DNA of 64,000 nucleotides from Tritrichomonas foetus. Lineage: Eukaryota > Parabasalia > Tritrichomonadida > Tritrichomonadidae. Of the stretch, positions 1 to 9,405 are shown one piece after another. The notes below the pieces were generated by a model. That model had not been told where the DNA came from, made no database searches, and saw nothing but the letters and a program-made list of their open reading frames with translations. The position numbers and the translations under genes were made by a program. Numbering within the stretch: position 1 is the stretch's first letter; every line of letters begins with the position of its first letter. The stretch is taken from positions 89,057 through 153,056 of the forward strand of contig MLAK01000111.1 in NCBI GenBank assembly GCA_001839685.1, given 5' to 3'.

Positions 1-336
1 AAAGTGATAAATGAAAAAGTTGAAAATGAAAAAGTTGGAAATGAAAAAGTTGAAAATGAAAAAGTTGAAAATGAAAAAGTTGGAAATGAAAAAGTTGAAA
101 ATGAAAAAGTTGAAAATGAAAAAGTTGGAAATGAAAAAGTTGAAAATGAAAAAGCTGGAAATGATGTTGGAGGTTTACATAATCCAAAGAAGAATATAGT
201 AGATACAAATGTGATTAAAGATGAAGATTCTGGATCGAATTTGGGTCTCTTGATAGGAATAGGAGCGGTAGTCGCTGGTGCTGCTCTTGCTGGATTTCTC
301 ATCTACAAACGCTCCACTCGTGCCTCTAGGCGTTGA
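1..336 (+). CDS. C-terminal part of a pentapeptide-repeat membrane protein (5' end outside window)
   Basis: The frame is open from the first base and has no ATG here, so the gene starts upstream. About 50 residues are ten copies of NEKVE/NEKVG/NEKAG, a charged and probably extended or helical stalk. A hydrophilic linker follows, then one membrane helix (about residues 80-100, rich in Gly, Ala, Leu and Val) and a short basic tail ending RSTRASRR. The order stalk, single TM, short basic cytosolic tail is that of a type I surface protein; many trichomonad surface proteins end this way. The ectodomain family cannot be judged because the N-terminus is missing. No homologue is recognised. Confidence 0.7.
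   Translation, partial: KVINEKVENEKVGNEKVENEKVENEKVGNEKVENEKVENEKVGNEKVENEKAGNDVGGLHNPKKNIVDTNVIKDEDSGSNLGLLIGIGAVVAGAALAGFLIYKRSTRASRR
10..159 (+). repeat. 15-bp coding tandem repeat with a 45-bp superperiod
   Basis: Ten 15-bp units encode NEKVE (E) or NEKVG (G) in the order E G E E G E E G E, then NEKAG. The variants recur every third unit (E,E,G), so the array seems to have grown by duplicating 45-bp blocks. The second forward frame is also open through the array, a by-product of the unit's composition. Confidence 0.9.
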
Positions 337-985
337 ACTGTTTAAAGCTAGTTTGATAAGCTGAGTGTTTTTGCTTTATAAATATATATTATGAACATTC
401 ATACACTTTGTTTTACTGTGAAATTTTTTATTGGTTAATTTATTTTAATTCATGAAATCAAAATTGGGATTTCACATCATTGTTATATCACAACATTGAT
501 ATATCACAACATTGATATATCACAACATTGATATATCACAACATTGATATATCACAACATTGATATATCACAACATTGATATATCACAACATTGATATAT
601 CACAACATTCTTTACTCGAAAAACAAAGTCTTGATTTTTTTCTCCTATTTATTCAATTTCAAAAGATGCCAAACATAAAATTGCGACTTTTTTCACTTGT
701 CAATTGGTGTATATGTAATAATGCTTTCAAGCCCACAAATTGAGCTCAACCTAAAGAAAAATACACAAATGAATTAATTTGCCATATGGCTGGAATTTGA
801 ATAATTGGATGGGTTAAAATTGAATCAATATCATTGATCATCATGAACATCAACATTAAAAAATTGAAAATCATGACTTCATTCTTCAATGGAATCCAAA
901 AAATCCCTCGAATGTCAAAATTTGGCACTTTTCAAATATAAGGTCAAAATTTTACCTCAATTATCATTTTTTCGTCATAAAAAGT
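337..985. other. Intergenic, AT-rich, contains a 16-bp satellite
   Basis: Spacer between the repeat-protein stop codon and the 743-aa gene. Apart from the tandem array at 482-609 I see no coding-like stretch or RNA gene. The short minus-strand open frame at 746-928 looks like chance. Confidence 0.6.
482..609. repeat. 16-bp tandem array, 8 copies
   Basis: Eight consecutive copies of GATATATCACAACATT. The first has one mismatch (GTTATATC...) and the others are identical. There are no indels, so the period is exactly 16. Confidence 0.95.
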
Positions 986-3217
986 ATGACGGAAAAACAG
1001 GCGATTTATTTTGGAAAGGATATAGATACTGATAATAAATCAGATATTTTTAAAATCATGGATGGTGTCTATTATGGACCATCTTCGTTCTTTTTAGGAC
1101 AGGAAATAAATGATTTTCAAGATCCCAATATTTGCTGTAAAATAATAAAAGATGTGAATAGTACTATTTATGAAGATCTGAAAATCGACTTTTTACTTAA
1201 TGAGGTGATTTCAAGTCAAAAAGAAATTCCACTGAATTTCAAAAATGTTGATAAAACTAACCTAGAAGAAATAGAAGATGATTCTGTTCCTTTATTATGC
1301 CTATTCTACTCTTCCCAAGACTGGTATATAAAAGATCAAAAGCTAGAACTTCAATTAATTACGTTTTATGTAAAATATTTTTATTCAATTTTGATTAAAG
1401 ACAATTCTTCTAATGGACAGAAAAATCAGTCTAAAGTTTGTGAAGAGTTCTGGCATTATTACTTCAATTGGTTTTTCCAAAATATTGACTCATCAATGCT
1501 TTATTCATATTTCTTATTTCACCACTTAAAGCCCAAAAATAATGCCACACTTGAATTACTCAAATGCTTCTATATATATGACAGAAAAACTGTCAATGAG
1601 AAAACAGCTGAAATTAACCACAAATCCCGCAATGAAAATAACACTCCATCTTTTCATTATTTTCTCCACAAAAGTAATGAAAAGGAACTTAAGCTACCTG
1701 CTTTATATTTTTCACCTTATTTTCTAAACTTGGTTCCTGATCATTACGAAACATTAATTACTAACACATATTCGCAAATCAACGTACCGAAAATTATAAA
1801 CCAGAACATCCGTGCATCAATTAAAAATGCACTTTTGTTCATACTTCATTATTCTATCGCTCCTCAATGTACAGGAAATATTACAGATACTGAGATCAAA
1901 CATATTCTCATTCAAAAAAGAATGGAATCTTCTCCATTTGTCAGTGATTTTCAGCGGATGGCTTTTTTAAGATCATGGAAATTTACTGAAGCAAAACCTA
2001 ATAACTATATCTTTTCAAATGTTCCACTTCGCCAATTTTTGATGAATCATGAGAAAAAAGACGATTACAATAAAGATGACGATCAATATGTTTCAGTTAT
2101 TGAAAAAAATCAGACATTTTCAGAGATTTATCTCCCTTTTAAAGTTGGTTTCAAAACAGCTAAAGATATATATAATTTTAATGCAAGAAATATATTTTTG
2201 ACACATCCGATAAAATTCAACGATAATCAAGCATATAATCCAAATTTAAAAAATGAACAGAATAAATTTTCCAATAACATTAAAAAAATATTTGAAACTA
2301 TTAAAATTCCCTATTCAAAAATTAATAAGGAACCATCTAATCTATTCATTCAAAACTATTGTGGCAATCCTAACAATCATAAAAGTAAAGAAGAAGTGAA
2401 TTCAATTATTTCGAATGGCCCCTTAAATTTCCTACAAATTGTTTGTTCTTACTTTTTTGCATGTGAAATTGACAAGGATTCGAATCCTATTGAGAGATTT
2501 TACCAGTTACTGGAAAGGCCTTTTATACCTTATTTATCCGATTTTGAGGGATATGATTATATTTTTCTGAGTATGTGCAGATTTATAGAAATGAGTTTGA
2601 AAACACTTATTGAGAAACTCTCCTCCAATGGAAAAAATCCACCCAATGAGTTTTTCAATTATGATTCTATCGTTGATAAAATCTATGATCAAGTGCAAAA
2701 TTCCTCAATAAAGATCAAAAGCCAGAAAAAAATTGAAAAAAGAAATATTTTAAGTTTATTAAGTATATCTTTGGACTATACTTTAAAAAATCATTTCAAA
2801 ATTGACTATAAACAGCAAATATCTGGGTTTTTACTTCCACATTCATTCTTTACCTTTATCTACTTAAGTAGTATTGATGTTCCAAAAATCAATTTTATAA
2901 CACCCTTGGTGAATTATTTAAGTTCACTTTCTGTTCCACAGATAAATCTGCTATTAAATGTTTTTATATACCATAGAACGCCCATAATTAGTATAGGAAA
3001 CAATTTACCTCATGAAATATTAATTTGGGCAAAACCTAGTTCATCAATACTTCATGCTTATTCATCACTTAAAGTAATCCAAAAAATGAGTGAATCCGGA
3101 AAAGAACCACAAAAAAAGGGAAATGGTAGACATAAAAGTAAAATTACTGAAAATGAAAATGAGAAAGAGCTTTGCAACTTTTTTTTGGACATCCAACAAG
3201 AAGAAAGTGATAGTTAG
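986..3217 (+). CDS. Hypothetical protein, 743 aa
   Basis: A single long ATG-started frame. I do not recognise a family. The protein is rich in Asn, Lys, Ile and Phe, has no signal peptide or clear membrane helix, and ends in a charged tail (about residues 700-743) rich in Lys, Glu and Asn. Its middle and C-terminal parts are mostly helical with conserved-looking aromatic patches, so a soluble helical-repeat or scaffold protein is possible; that is inference. TCATT- and TCATA-type boxes lie within 25 nt before the ATG. The length of the frame in AT-rich DNA supports a real gene. Confidence 0.75.
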   Translation: MTEKQAIYFGKDIDTDNKSDIFKIMDGVYYGPSSFFLGQEINDFQDPNICCKIIKDVNSTIYEDLKIDFLLNEVISSQKEIPLNFKNVDKTNLEEIEDDSVPLLCLFYSSQDWYIKDQKLELQLITFYVKYFYSILIKDNSSNGQKNQSKVCEEFWHYYFNWFFQNIDSSMLYSYFLFHHLKPKNNATLELLKCFYIYDRKTVNEKTAEINHKSRNENNTPSFHYFLHKSNEKELKLPALYFSPYFLNLVPDHYETLITNTYSQINVPKIINQNIRASIKNALLFILHYSIAPQCTGNITDTEIKHILIQKRMESSPFVSDFQRMAFLRSWKFTEAKPNNYIFSNVPLRQFLMNHEKKDDYNKDDDQYVSVIEKNQTFSEIYLPFKVGFKTAKDIYNFNARNIFLTHPIKFNDNQAYNPNLKNEQNKFSNNIKKIFETIKIPYSKINKEPSNLFIQNYCGNPNNHKSKEEVNSIISNGPLNFLQIVCSYFFACEIDKDSNPIERFYQLLERPFIPYLSDFEGYDYIFLSMCRFIEMSLKTLIEKLSSNGKNPPNEFFNYDSIVDKIYDQVQNSSIKIKSQKKIEKRNILSLLSISLDYTLKNHFKIDYKQQISGFLLPHSFFTFIYLSSIDVPKINFITPLVNYLSSLSVPQINLLLNVFIYHRTPIISIGNNLPHEILIWAKPSSSILHAYSSLKVIQKMSESGKEPQKKGNGRHKSKITENENEKELCNFFLDIQQEESDS

Positions 3218-3531
3218 ATAGACATTTAGTTAGTTTAGTCGACTTCATTACACTCGATAGACAAAACGTCTTGAAATATTGCGAGAACATCACAGATTCA
3301 TAAATGAAGAATCATGAGTGATAAAATTAGCGTCCGATAGAAATGTAGATATATATACATGGATATATTCGGGTTTTGTGACAATAATATAAGAAATTCA
3401 ATTATTATGATCACTTTTATATGATGTAAATAAAGAAATATATATAAACTAAATTTAACATAATTTTATTAATATAAAACAATATATAGACAAATATATA
3501 ACAAAAAATAAATAAAAATATACAAATACAA
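3218..3531. other. Convergent 3' spacer
   Basis: AT-rich DNA between two convergent genes. It holds several AATAAA/TAAATAA-like stretches suited to 3' end formation. No gene is seen. Confidence 0.5.
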
Positions 3532-5685
3532 TCAATGTACTCCAGGTGCCTGTGCTGGATCATATTTGTCAATAAAGTAGTAAGTGTAAAGGAATAAGTT
3601 TGGAAACATCTTGTGGAAGTATTGGAAATAGTTATCAGCGTTATTCATGATTGATCGAATCATTTCATCTTCGGATTTCTTCAAAGGATGCATGTACTTG
3701 TTTCGAATGAATCGAACAAGATCAACAAGAGAATCGTCTTTATAATCAGCATTCTGGAGTGCATCATTCAAAAGCCTTTCATCAACAGTATGCATCCAAT
3801 TTGCTCCAACAACATCACTATAGTTTTCGTCGAAAAGACGAGGTAAGTCTCGTTCTTTTGCAGTTGGAGACATTAAGAAATCACTGGCATGACAAAGAAG
3901 GTTCATTTTTTGAAGGCCAGTGTAAAATAGTGGATGTCTCAAAGTCTCGTGTGGTGTTGGACGTTCAATAAACTCATCACGGGTCATTTCTTCAAGCAAA
4001 TCCTCAAGCAAAGGATCAACATCATACACTGCACTATCATTATTTCCATTCGCACTAATGATATTGTCTGTATTTGGGCTAGTTATAGAGTTAACAGTAT
4101 TGTTTGGAGTGGTGTTTTGGCTTCTGATCAGTCGAGATTTAACTATTTTTGCAACAGCGAGAATATCTTCTGCGCGATCTTTTTCTTCTGTGCTTCTTCG
4201 AATAGTTTCTTCGTAACCACCAAAGAGTGGTTCATTATTTCCGCCAACGAAAACTGTTTCTTCGGCAATAGATCCATGAACAAGATTGTTCTTAAAGAGG
4301 CTTTGAAGACATAACATTGCCTTCTTTATAAAGTATTTGGGATCAAATCCTTCATCAAAATTGTATTGAACGAGAAGTTGGTAAAGAATTGTGTGAACAC
4401 CTTCTTCTGTCTTCACTGCACGAATAGTTGGTAATCCAACTAGTTCACTTCTATCACGTAAGATTGATTCAAACAGTTCATATCTATCTTCTCTTTTTAC
4501 ACGAACGATTGTACACTTTTCTCCACCGAATGAACCTTGGTTAGGATCATCTTTGTCGAATGTTATTTGCATTGACATTGTCAGCTGCTGAGTAAGTTTT
4601 TCAATGAATCTCAAACCAACATACATCACAATAAGTGTGAGTGAAGTGACGAAGTATGTAGGTTGGAGTGATCTTTTGTAAATTGTAATTCTTCCTGGAC
4701 CACTATCAGTCATAACGTTAGCCAGTCTATTAAAATCGACTGCTGGCGTAAGCGACCGAATATACATAAAAGGTCTCAATGCGTGACTTCCTTCAACCAA
4801 TGATTCATTATTTTCTGATCCCTGTGTTCCATTAAGTTGTGGCAAGTCATCCTTCAAGCCGTCATTCGATAGTGACTTGAGCGGCCTTGGTGGAATGGCC
4901 AGTGGTGAGCCACTACAATTCAGTAAAAATATTTCGTCTTCGCTCAGTGGAAGTCCGGCTTTTTCAGTGGTGAAATCAAAAACACCTTCTGATCCTACAA
5001 TAGAAACAGGTGTCCCAGGAACCATGAACTGTGTAACCTTATCATCGACTGTGATCGAAACTGCGCCGCCGAAAGTCGTGGTGGCCTTGACGATCTGTGG
5101 ATGGTTGGTTACATTGTTTTCTTCATCTTGGGGATTATTCGCCGAAATTATTGAAAATTCGGAATATTTAATACTTTCCGAACTATCGCCGTGAATGCTG
5201 AGGGAATAGTCGACTCTGACGATTGTTGTTTTATCTCCTTCGATGCTTTGAATGGGAATCGAGCTGTTTGAAGTAAACGATGATATTACGTTTCCATTAT
5301 CGTCTAAAAAGAAGATTGTCATTGATTTGCCTGAGGTGAAAATTTGTCCATTTTCGGAAACGAATGGCGCTAAAAAGACTAAATCGCGAATAGGAATTGG
5401 GAAGCGTCGATATCCGTATTTTGGAAAATATGATACCAAAAAGCCGTCAATTGATGGAAAATACGTCATTGATCGAGAATAAGTCGAATTGAATGTTGGT
5501 CCTCCAGTATCGAAGCTCCATTCAACGTCGCCCGTTTTGAGATTGACTCGATGAAAATGGCCATCAGCAGTACCTACGTAAATACTGTCGCCAAACGTAG
5601 TGCCAAACCATTCTGTGGTGAGGCCTTGTTCGATGATGCCAGTCACAGAAGCAGAGGCGAAGCAAGTAAGAAAAGAAAAAAGCAT
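3532..5685 (-). CDS. IRE1-like ER stress sensor: lumenal propeller, TM, pseudokinase, KEN RNase
   Basis: 717 aa. Residues 1-13 form a signal peptide. Residues 20-330 are a lumenal domain opening with PQQ/propeller-like strands (YVGTADGHFHRVNLKTGDVEWSFDTG), as in IRE1 sensors. A TM helix lies at 343-359. The cytosolic part is kinase-like but degenerate: the HRD position reads H470-G-S, the DFG position reads FGG (489-491), and no Gly-loop or VAIK motif is visible. The C-terminal 600-717 is a KEN-type RNase domain; Y648, R661, N662 and H666 match the spacing of human IRE1 Y892, R905, N906 and H910. IRE1 senses unfolded protein in the ER and cleaves RNA in the cytosol. Here the nuclease looks competent and the kinase dead. 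Canonical IRE1 is longer (about 980-1100 aa). A PERK-type protein would lack the KEN domain. Confidence 0.85.
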   Translation of the reverse strand: MLFSFLTCFASASVTGIIEQGLTTEWFGTTFGDSIYVGTADGHFHRVNLKTGDVEWSFDTGGPTFNSTYSRSMTYFPSIDGFLVSYFPKYGYRRFPIPIRDLVFLAPFVSENGQIFTSGKSMTIFFLDDNGNVISSFTSNSSIPIQSIEGDKTTIVRVDYSLSIHGDSSESIKYSEFSIISANNPQDEENNVTNHPQIVKATTTFGGAVSITVDDKVTQFMVPGTPVSIVGSEGVFDFTTEKAGLPLSEDEIFLLNCSGSPLAIPPRPLKSLSNDGLKDDLPQLNGTQGSENNESLVEGSHALRPFMYIRSLTPAVDFNRLANVMTDSGPGRITIYKRSLQPTYFVTSLTLIVMYVGLRFIEKLTQQLTMSMQITFDKDDPNQGSFGGEKCTIVRVKREDRYELFESILRDRSELVGLPTIRAVKTEEGVHTILYQLLVQYNFDEGFDPKYFIKKAMLCLQSLFKNNLVHGSIAEETVFVGGNNEPLFGGYEETIRRSTEEKDRAEDILAVAKIVKSRLIRSQNTTPNNTVNSITSPNTDNIISANGNNDSAVYDVDPLLEDLLEEMTRDEFIERPTPHETLRHPLFYTGLQKMNLLCHASDFLMSPTAKERDLPRLFDENYSDVVGANWMHTVDERLLNDALQNADYKDDSLVDLVRFIRNKYMHPLKKSEDEMIRSIMNNADNYFQYFHKMFPNLFLYTYYFIDKYDPAQAPGVH

Positions 5686-6018
5686 TAATTTTGTTATCTG
5701 GTCGAATCATCAGAAAAATTCTATGCTATGAATTCAATTAATATCACAAAAAGATGGCAATGTTTTAAACTTTTTTATTACCTATTTGGTCTTATGTTCA
5801 TTTCATGATGCCATACGACTGTCTGGCCAGAAAACCAATTAAGTAAATAAGGCATATTTTACAATCATATTCATTTTAATGTTGCTATTTTAATTCATCT
5901 TTGTTTTTTAATTCATCTTTGTTTTTTAATTCATCTTTGTTTCTTATATGATCTCTGTGATACTCTCAAGTAATATTTTGAAAAACAAAATAGAATTCGT
6001 ATATAAACACTCATTTAT
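5686..6018. other. Spacer with a short 18-bp repeat
   Basis: Lies between the 5' end of the IRE1-like gene and the 3' end of the B56-like gene, both on the minus strand. It holds three tandem copies of an 18-bp unit (5888-5941) and otherwise AT-rich sequence. Confidence 0.5.
5888..5941. repeat. 18-bp tandem repeat, 3 copies
   Basis: Three near-perfect copies of TTTTTAATTCATCTTTGT, about 200 bp upstream of the IRE1-like start codon. Confidence 0.85.
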
Positions 6019-7356
6019 TTATAAATTTGTAATAGCCGCCAACCTTATCTTCTCCCATTTTTCATCCCTATCACTTGGTTTTTGAATTCTTTTGTGACGT
6101 TTACCAGAAAGCTTCATAGCAATGTTAATCAGGTTTTTATGTGTGTTTTTAGCTGCATTTCGAACTGCTTCTGACCAAGAATTATAACAGACTTTTAAAT
6201 CATCAATAAAAAATGTTTTAAAAGTTTTTGATAATGCAGTAAATGCTCGATAAGACTTTTCATCAGAAATTAATTCAACAATAGTCAAAGAAACAACCAT
6301 ACTGTCAGATATCATATTTTGATGAAGTAATTTCATGAATCTGTCGGCTATTTCTTTTGATATGATTGGTTGAAATAGTTTTACAATCCAAATGCAATGC
6401 ACAACAAAGCAGCATGAGGATCTAGAATTTGTAATAGGCCAATGCATAATTAAATATGTCATAGCTATATTTGCTAAATTACTATCAGATCGATATAAAT
6501 CTATCAAATAATGATGGAAATACTCGAAAAAATCATTTAAGTGCTCTGATTTGAATAATTGGAGAATAATAAGTAAAACTGTTTCATCAATTATGAATGA
6601 ATCGTAATTACATCTTTCTAAAAGTCTTATTAAAGCTTTTATACAATGATAAGAAACATTTCCAGTACTTATTTCTAAAATCATACTCAATAATGTTTTA
6701 TAAATCACATTTCGCATCAATGGAAAGAAGTCAAAAATTCGTAGTAATTGCATTTCAATAGTACTTTGTTCATGCTCATCTGGAGAATTTAAAAGTTTTA
6801 CGAATTTAATAACAAAATCTCGATGAAATAAATTTGAACTACTTTTCTGCCCTTCATGATATGATATTACAAAGCATGCATTATATATTAAAGCAATATC
6901 ATTCCAATCTTGTCTATGAAGTTTCACACTTAAATCGTAAAACATGAAACATTTATCAATTTCTTTTGATTCTTTGAACAAAATTTTTCGAATAATATTA
7001 AAAATCTTTTCTAATGTTTCTTCTGAATGATTTTCTATTGAGACTTGATCATGAACCATATTGTATAATCCTCTGTATACACTGGATTTATTACATTGTA
7101 CAGGCATATAAGAATATTTTGGTGCATTGTTGTCTGGTAGCTCGTCAATATTGGTTAAGATTTCATCATTAACTTCTGATGCTAATGGAATATTTATTGT
7201 TGATTGAGAATATGACTGTCGTCTTACACGAATTTGTATTTTACTTAATCTTCGAGCTTGGGAAGTTAAATTTGGAATTACATAAGAAGATCGTGTGACT
7301 ATTGATCCAGTAGGTATATGTTTAGGGCAACATATATGAATCTTCCTCATGTGCAT
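6019..7356 (-). CDS. PP2A regulatory subunit, B56 (B') family, divergent
   Basis: 445 aa. From about residue 90 to 420 the protein follows the B56 helical-repeat pattern: SPDEHEQSTIEMQLLRIFDFFPLMRN aligns with the B56 segment around [21 protein letters not shown], and the later MTYLIMHWPITNSR, ELISDEKSYRAF and NSWSEAVRNAAKNTHKNL stretches align with ALLKYWPKTHSP and the C-terminal helices. B56 subunits direct PP2A phosphatase to LxxIxE-motif substrates in the cytosol, nucleus and at centromeres. The N-terminal 85 residues are basic and unalignable. Sequence divergence is high, so substrate-groove residues cannot be assumed. Two Met codons (1 and 3) could both start translation. Confidence 0.75.
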   Translation of the reverse strand: MHMRKIHICCPKHIPTGSIVTRSSYVIPNLTSQARRLSKIQIRVRRQSYSQSTINIPLASEVNDEILTNIDELPDNNAPKYSYMPVQCNKSSVYRGLYNMVHDQVSIENHSEETLEKIFNIIRKILFKESKEIDKCFMFYDLSVKLHRQDWNDIALIYNACFVISYHEGQKSSSNLFHRDFVIKFVKLLNSPDEHEQSTIEMQLLRIFDFFPLMRNVIYKTLLSMILEISTGNVSYHCIKALIRLLERCNYDSFIIDETVLLIILQLFKSEHLNDFFEYFHHYLIDLYRSDSNLANIAMTYLIMHWPITNSRSSCCFVVHCIWIVKLFQPIISKEIADRFMKLLHQNMISDSMVVSLTIVELISDEKSYRAFTALSKTFKTFFIDDLKVCYNSWSEAVRNAAKNTHKNLINIAMKLSGKRHKRIQKPSDRDEKWEKIRLAAITNL

Positions 7357-8462
7357 ATTCTTTTGTTTACCTTTCGTGATATTTTGTTTTTAAAAAATAA
7401 TGACGCTAACAAATTATTTGTGGGGATAAATCGAAAAATATAATTAGGAGATTGTGAAATTTCAAAGATTCCCCATATTATTTATTTCATTGCATAAAAT
7501 TTATTTTTACTCAAAACTTTTTACACTTTTGTGAAGAGTAGAATAACTTTTGTAAAGGTGAAGCATTGAACAAATCAAAATTTTATATGCATTTTACTAC
7601 AAATATGGATGTCTTCAAGTTTAATTTCTCGCTTATTTACATTCAAGAATATTATATAACATATCATTATGGAATATAGTCTTTATGAATGAGCAGAAAT
7701 AACTAAACGGTTGAAAAAGCGAAATATTTTTCTTTGTTTTTTATTTACGAATTCATTCTGGTACGATTGTTACAATTGAAAAAATTGTGATAATTCAATT
7801 AAATATTTTATATGTTTATGTTTTTAATTCATCCCATGCCTCAAAAGTGAGAGAAAAAAACAGTTAAATTCTATTAATTGCGAAAGTGAAAATCTTCAAC
7901 GTGAATTCACACAATTTATAAATGATCTACCAATTGAAATACTAAAAATTTAATGCAGATACTTGATAATCCTGCTACCATATCATAAATTAAAAGAACG
8001 AGTTTTCAAGAATAACAATTGAATATAAGAGTGATGCGCGAGACATACATGAACTAAGTTCAAAATTATATCAATTGTATCATATGAATGAATACTATCG
8101 TCATGTATTTACATTTCTAAGACGTAATAAATGATGAACCTCAATTATTTTTTCAATAGTTTATTCTTTCAATTTTTATTTTTTGCTTTCCTAGCATATT
8201 ATATTGATATTATCAATATATTTGTTGTGTTTTGATTATGGGTGCCATTTATGAACATTTTCCAATTTTATATCCAAAATGACCATTCCCACCTATTTCT
8301 TTTTCCATCAAATACATCTCTGATGTAAATCATTTAATCCTACTCATTCTCCAGGCAATTAGAGCTCAGTAGATATCTCTTATTTAAAAGACAGTTATCA
8401 TAAATATTGTTAACTACTAAAACTCGGAAATGTTACATGAAATATATATGTCATAATTCAGA
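7357..8462. other. 1.1-kb spacer with a coding-like remnant
   Basis: Mostly AT-rich noncoding sequence between the divergently read 6019-7356 and 8463-9254 genes. A coding-like plus-strand stretch lies at about 7828-8134 and is listed separately. Confidence 0.5.
7828..8134 (+). pseudogene. Coding-like remnant broken by stops and frame changes
   Basis: Three consecutive fragments in shifting plus-strand frames look protein-like: one ending FTQFINDLPIEILKI, one with YLIILLPYHKLKERVFKNNN, and one with SSKLYQLYHMNEYYRHVFTF before a TGA. Together they read like a single decayed ORF of about 100 codons. I do not recognise the family. Chance open frames in AT-rich DNA remain possible. Confidence 0.35.
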
Positions 8463-9254
8463 ATGAGCGATTTGAACGAATATAAACGCAAATATCAATC
8501 GAGATTCTTTGTAAAAAAGGACCAATTGAAAGAACTACATGGTGACTATGAATACGTTACAGTCGATTACGATGAACTCCAACTCCGATTTATGAAAATT
8601 TGCATTTTCGAAGAATTCGCCAAAATTTTAATCAAAAACGTCATCAATTTTTACAACCTTCACGAAAATTCAGAAGAAAACTTAAAAAACATCTTCGAAG
8701 CAATCCTAAAAACGCTCGCTAATATTTCCGACAGATATTCATCAAATGGAAACATAAACACGAATCCAAAAGTTGAAAAATTGCTTGCATATATCAAAGA
8801 AATTCAAGTGAAGATCGAAGGCTTTCAAAACGAAGGGAAAGTTGAAGAATCTTTGATTTTCATTTTGAGAGAGTTAACAAAAATTCACAAAAAGTTCGAT
8901 ACATGGTTAAATGAAAGAATCAATTTCGGTCTCATTGCACATGCAAAAATTAGCCAATTTTCAAACTTTTTAAACATGTTGAAGAAACATGCTGAACAAA
9001 CTGAGTACCTTATCGATGAATTCCGAATGCTCGTCTTCAACCAGTTTCCGAAGAAGCAAAATGGAGAGGAAGAAGACAAGAACGAAAACGAGAATGAAAA
9101 TGAAGAAGAGGAAGGTGAAAATGAAGGTGAAATTTCTCTGGTGAAACAATTTGTGAATTCATTCAAAGAAATTAAGCTGCAGGAACTCCTCGATGAATAT
9201 GGAAACGAACAAGAAGGAGAGTCCGAAACTGATGAAGACAGTAAGGACGAATGA
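8463..9254 (+). CDS. Acidic helical protein, 263 aa, unknown function
   Basis: ATG-started frame with a mostly alpha-helical body (residues 20-195). An acidic low-complexity run of Glu and Asn follows (about 198-220), then a short helix and an acidic C-terminus (GESETDEDSKDE). There is no signal peptide or membrane helix. The Glu/Asn run comes from GAA/AAC-rich DNA. No family is recognised; the acidic tail would suit a histone- or cytoskeleton-interacting protein, but that is speculation. A TCATA box lies 12 nt before the ATG. Confidence 0.7.
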   Translation: MSDLNEYKRKYQSRFFVKKDQLKELHGDYEYVTVDYDELQLRFMKICIFEEFAKILIKNVINFYNLHENSEENLKNIFEAILKTLANISDRYSSNGNINTNPKVEKLLAYIKEIQVKIEGFQNEGKVEESLIFILRELTKIHKKFDTWLNERINFGLIAHAKISQFSNFLNMLKKHAEQTEYLIDEFRMLVFNQFPKKQNGEEEDKNENENENEEEEGENEGEISLVKQFVNSFKEIKLQELLDEYGNEQEGESETDEDSKDE

Positions 9255-9405
9255 AGATGTTTAATTCATGTGTTTTTGTATTTTTTTAAATAATAAAACT
9301 TGCTTTTGAAATTTCCTTTTTTAACCATTTCTCTGAAAACATCTGTTTGAATAACTCCTCAAAAAGTTATGATTAAATCTACAAAAAAATAAACGGACAG
9401 ATTTT

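Noticed and set aside
11..199. Second open frame (MKKLKMKKLE...) through the 15-bp array
   Set aside because: It is a by-product of the repeat unit in another frame; the frame with the TM segment and basic tail is the real one.
2475..2500. B-box-like GATTCGAATCC that could mark a tRNA
   Set aside because: It lies inside the 743-aa coding frame, and the flanks do not form T-arm or acceptor stems.
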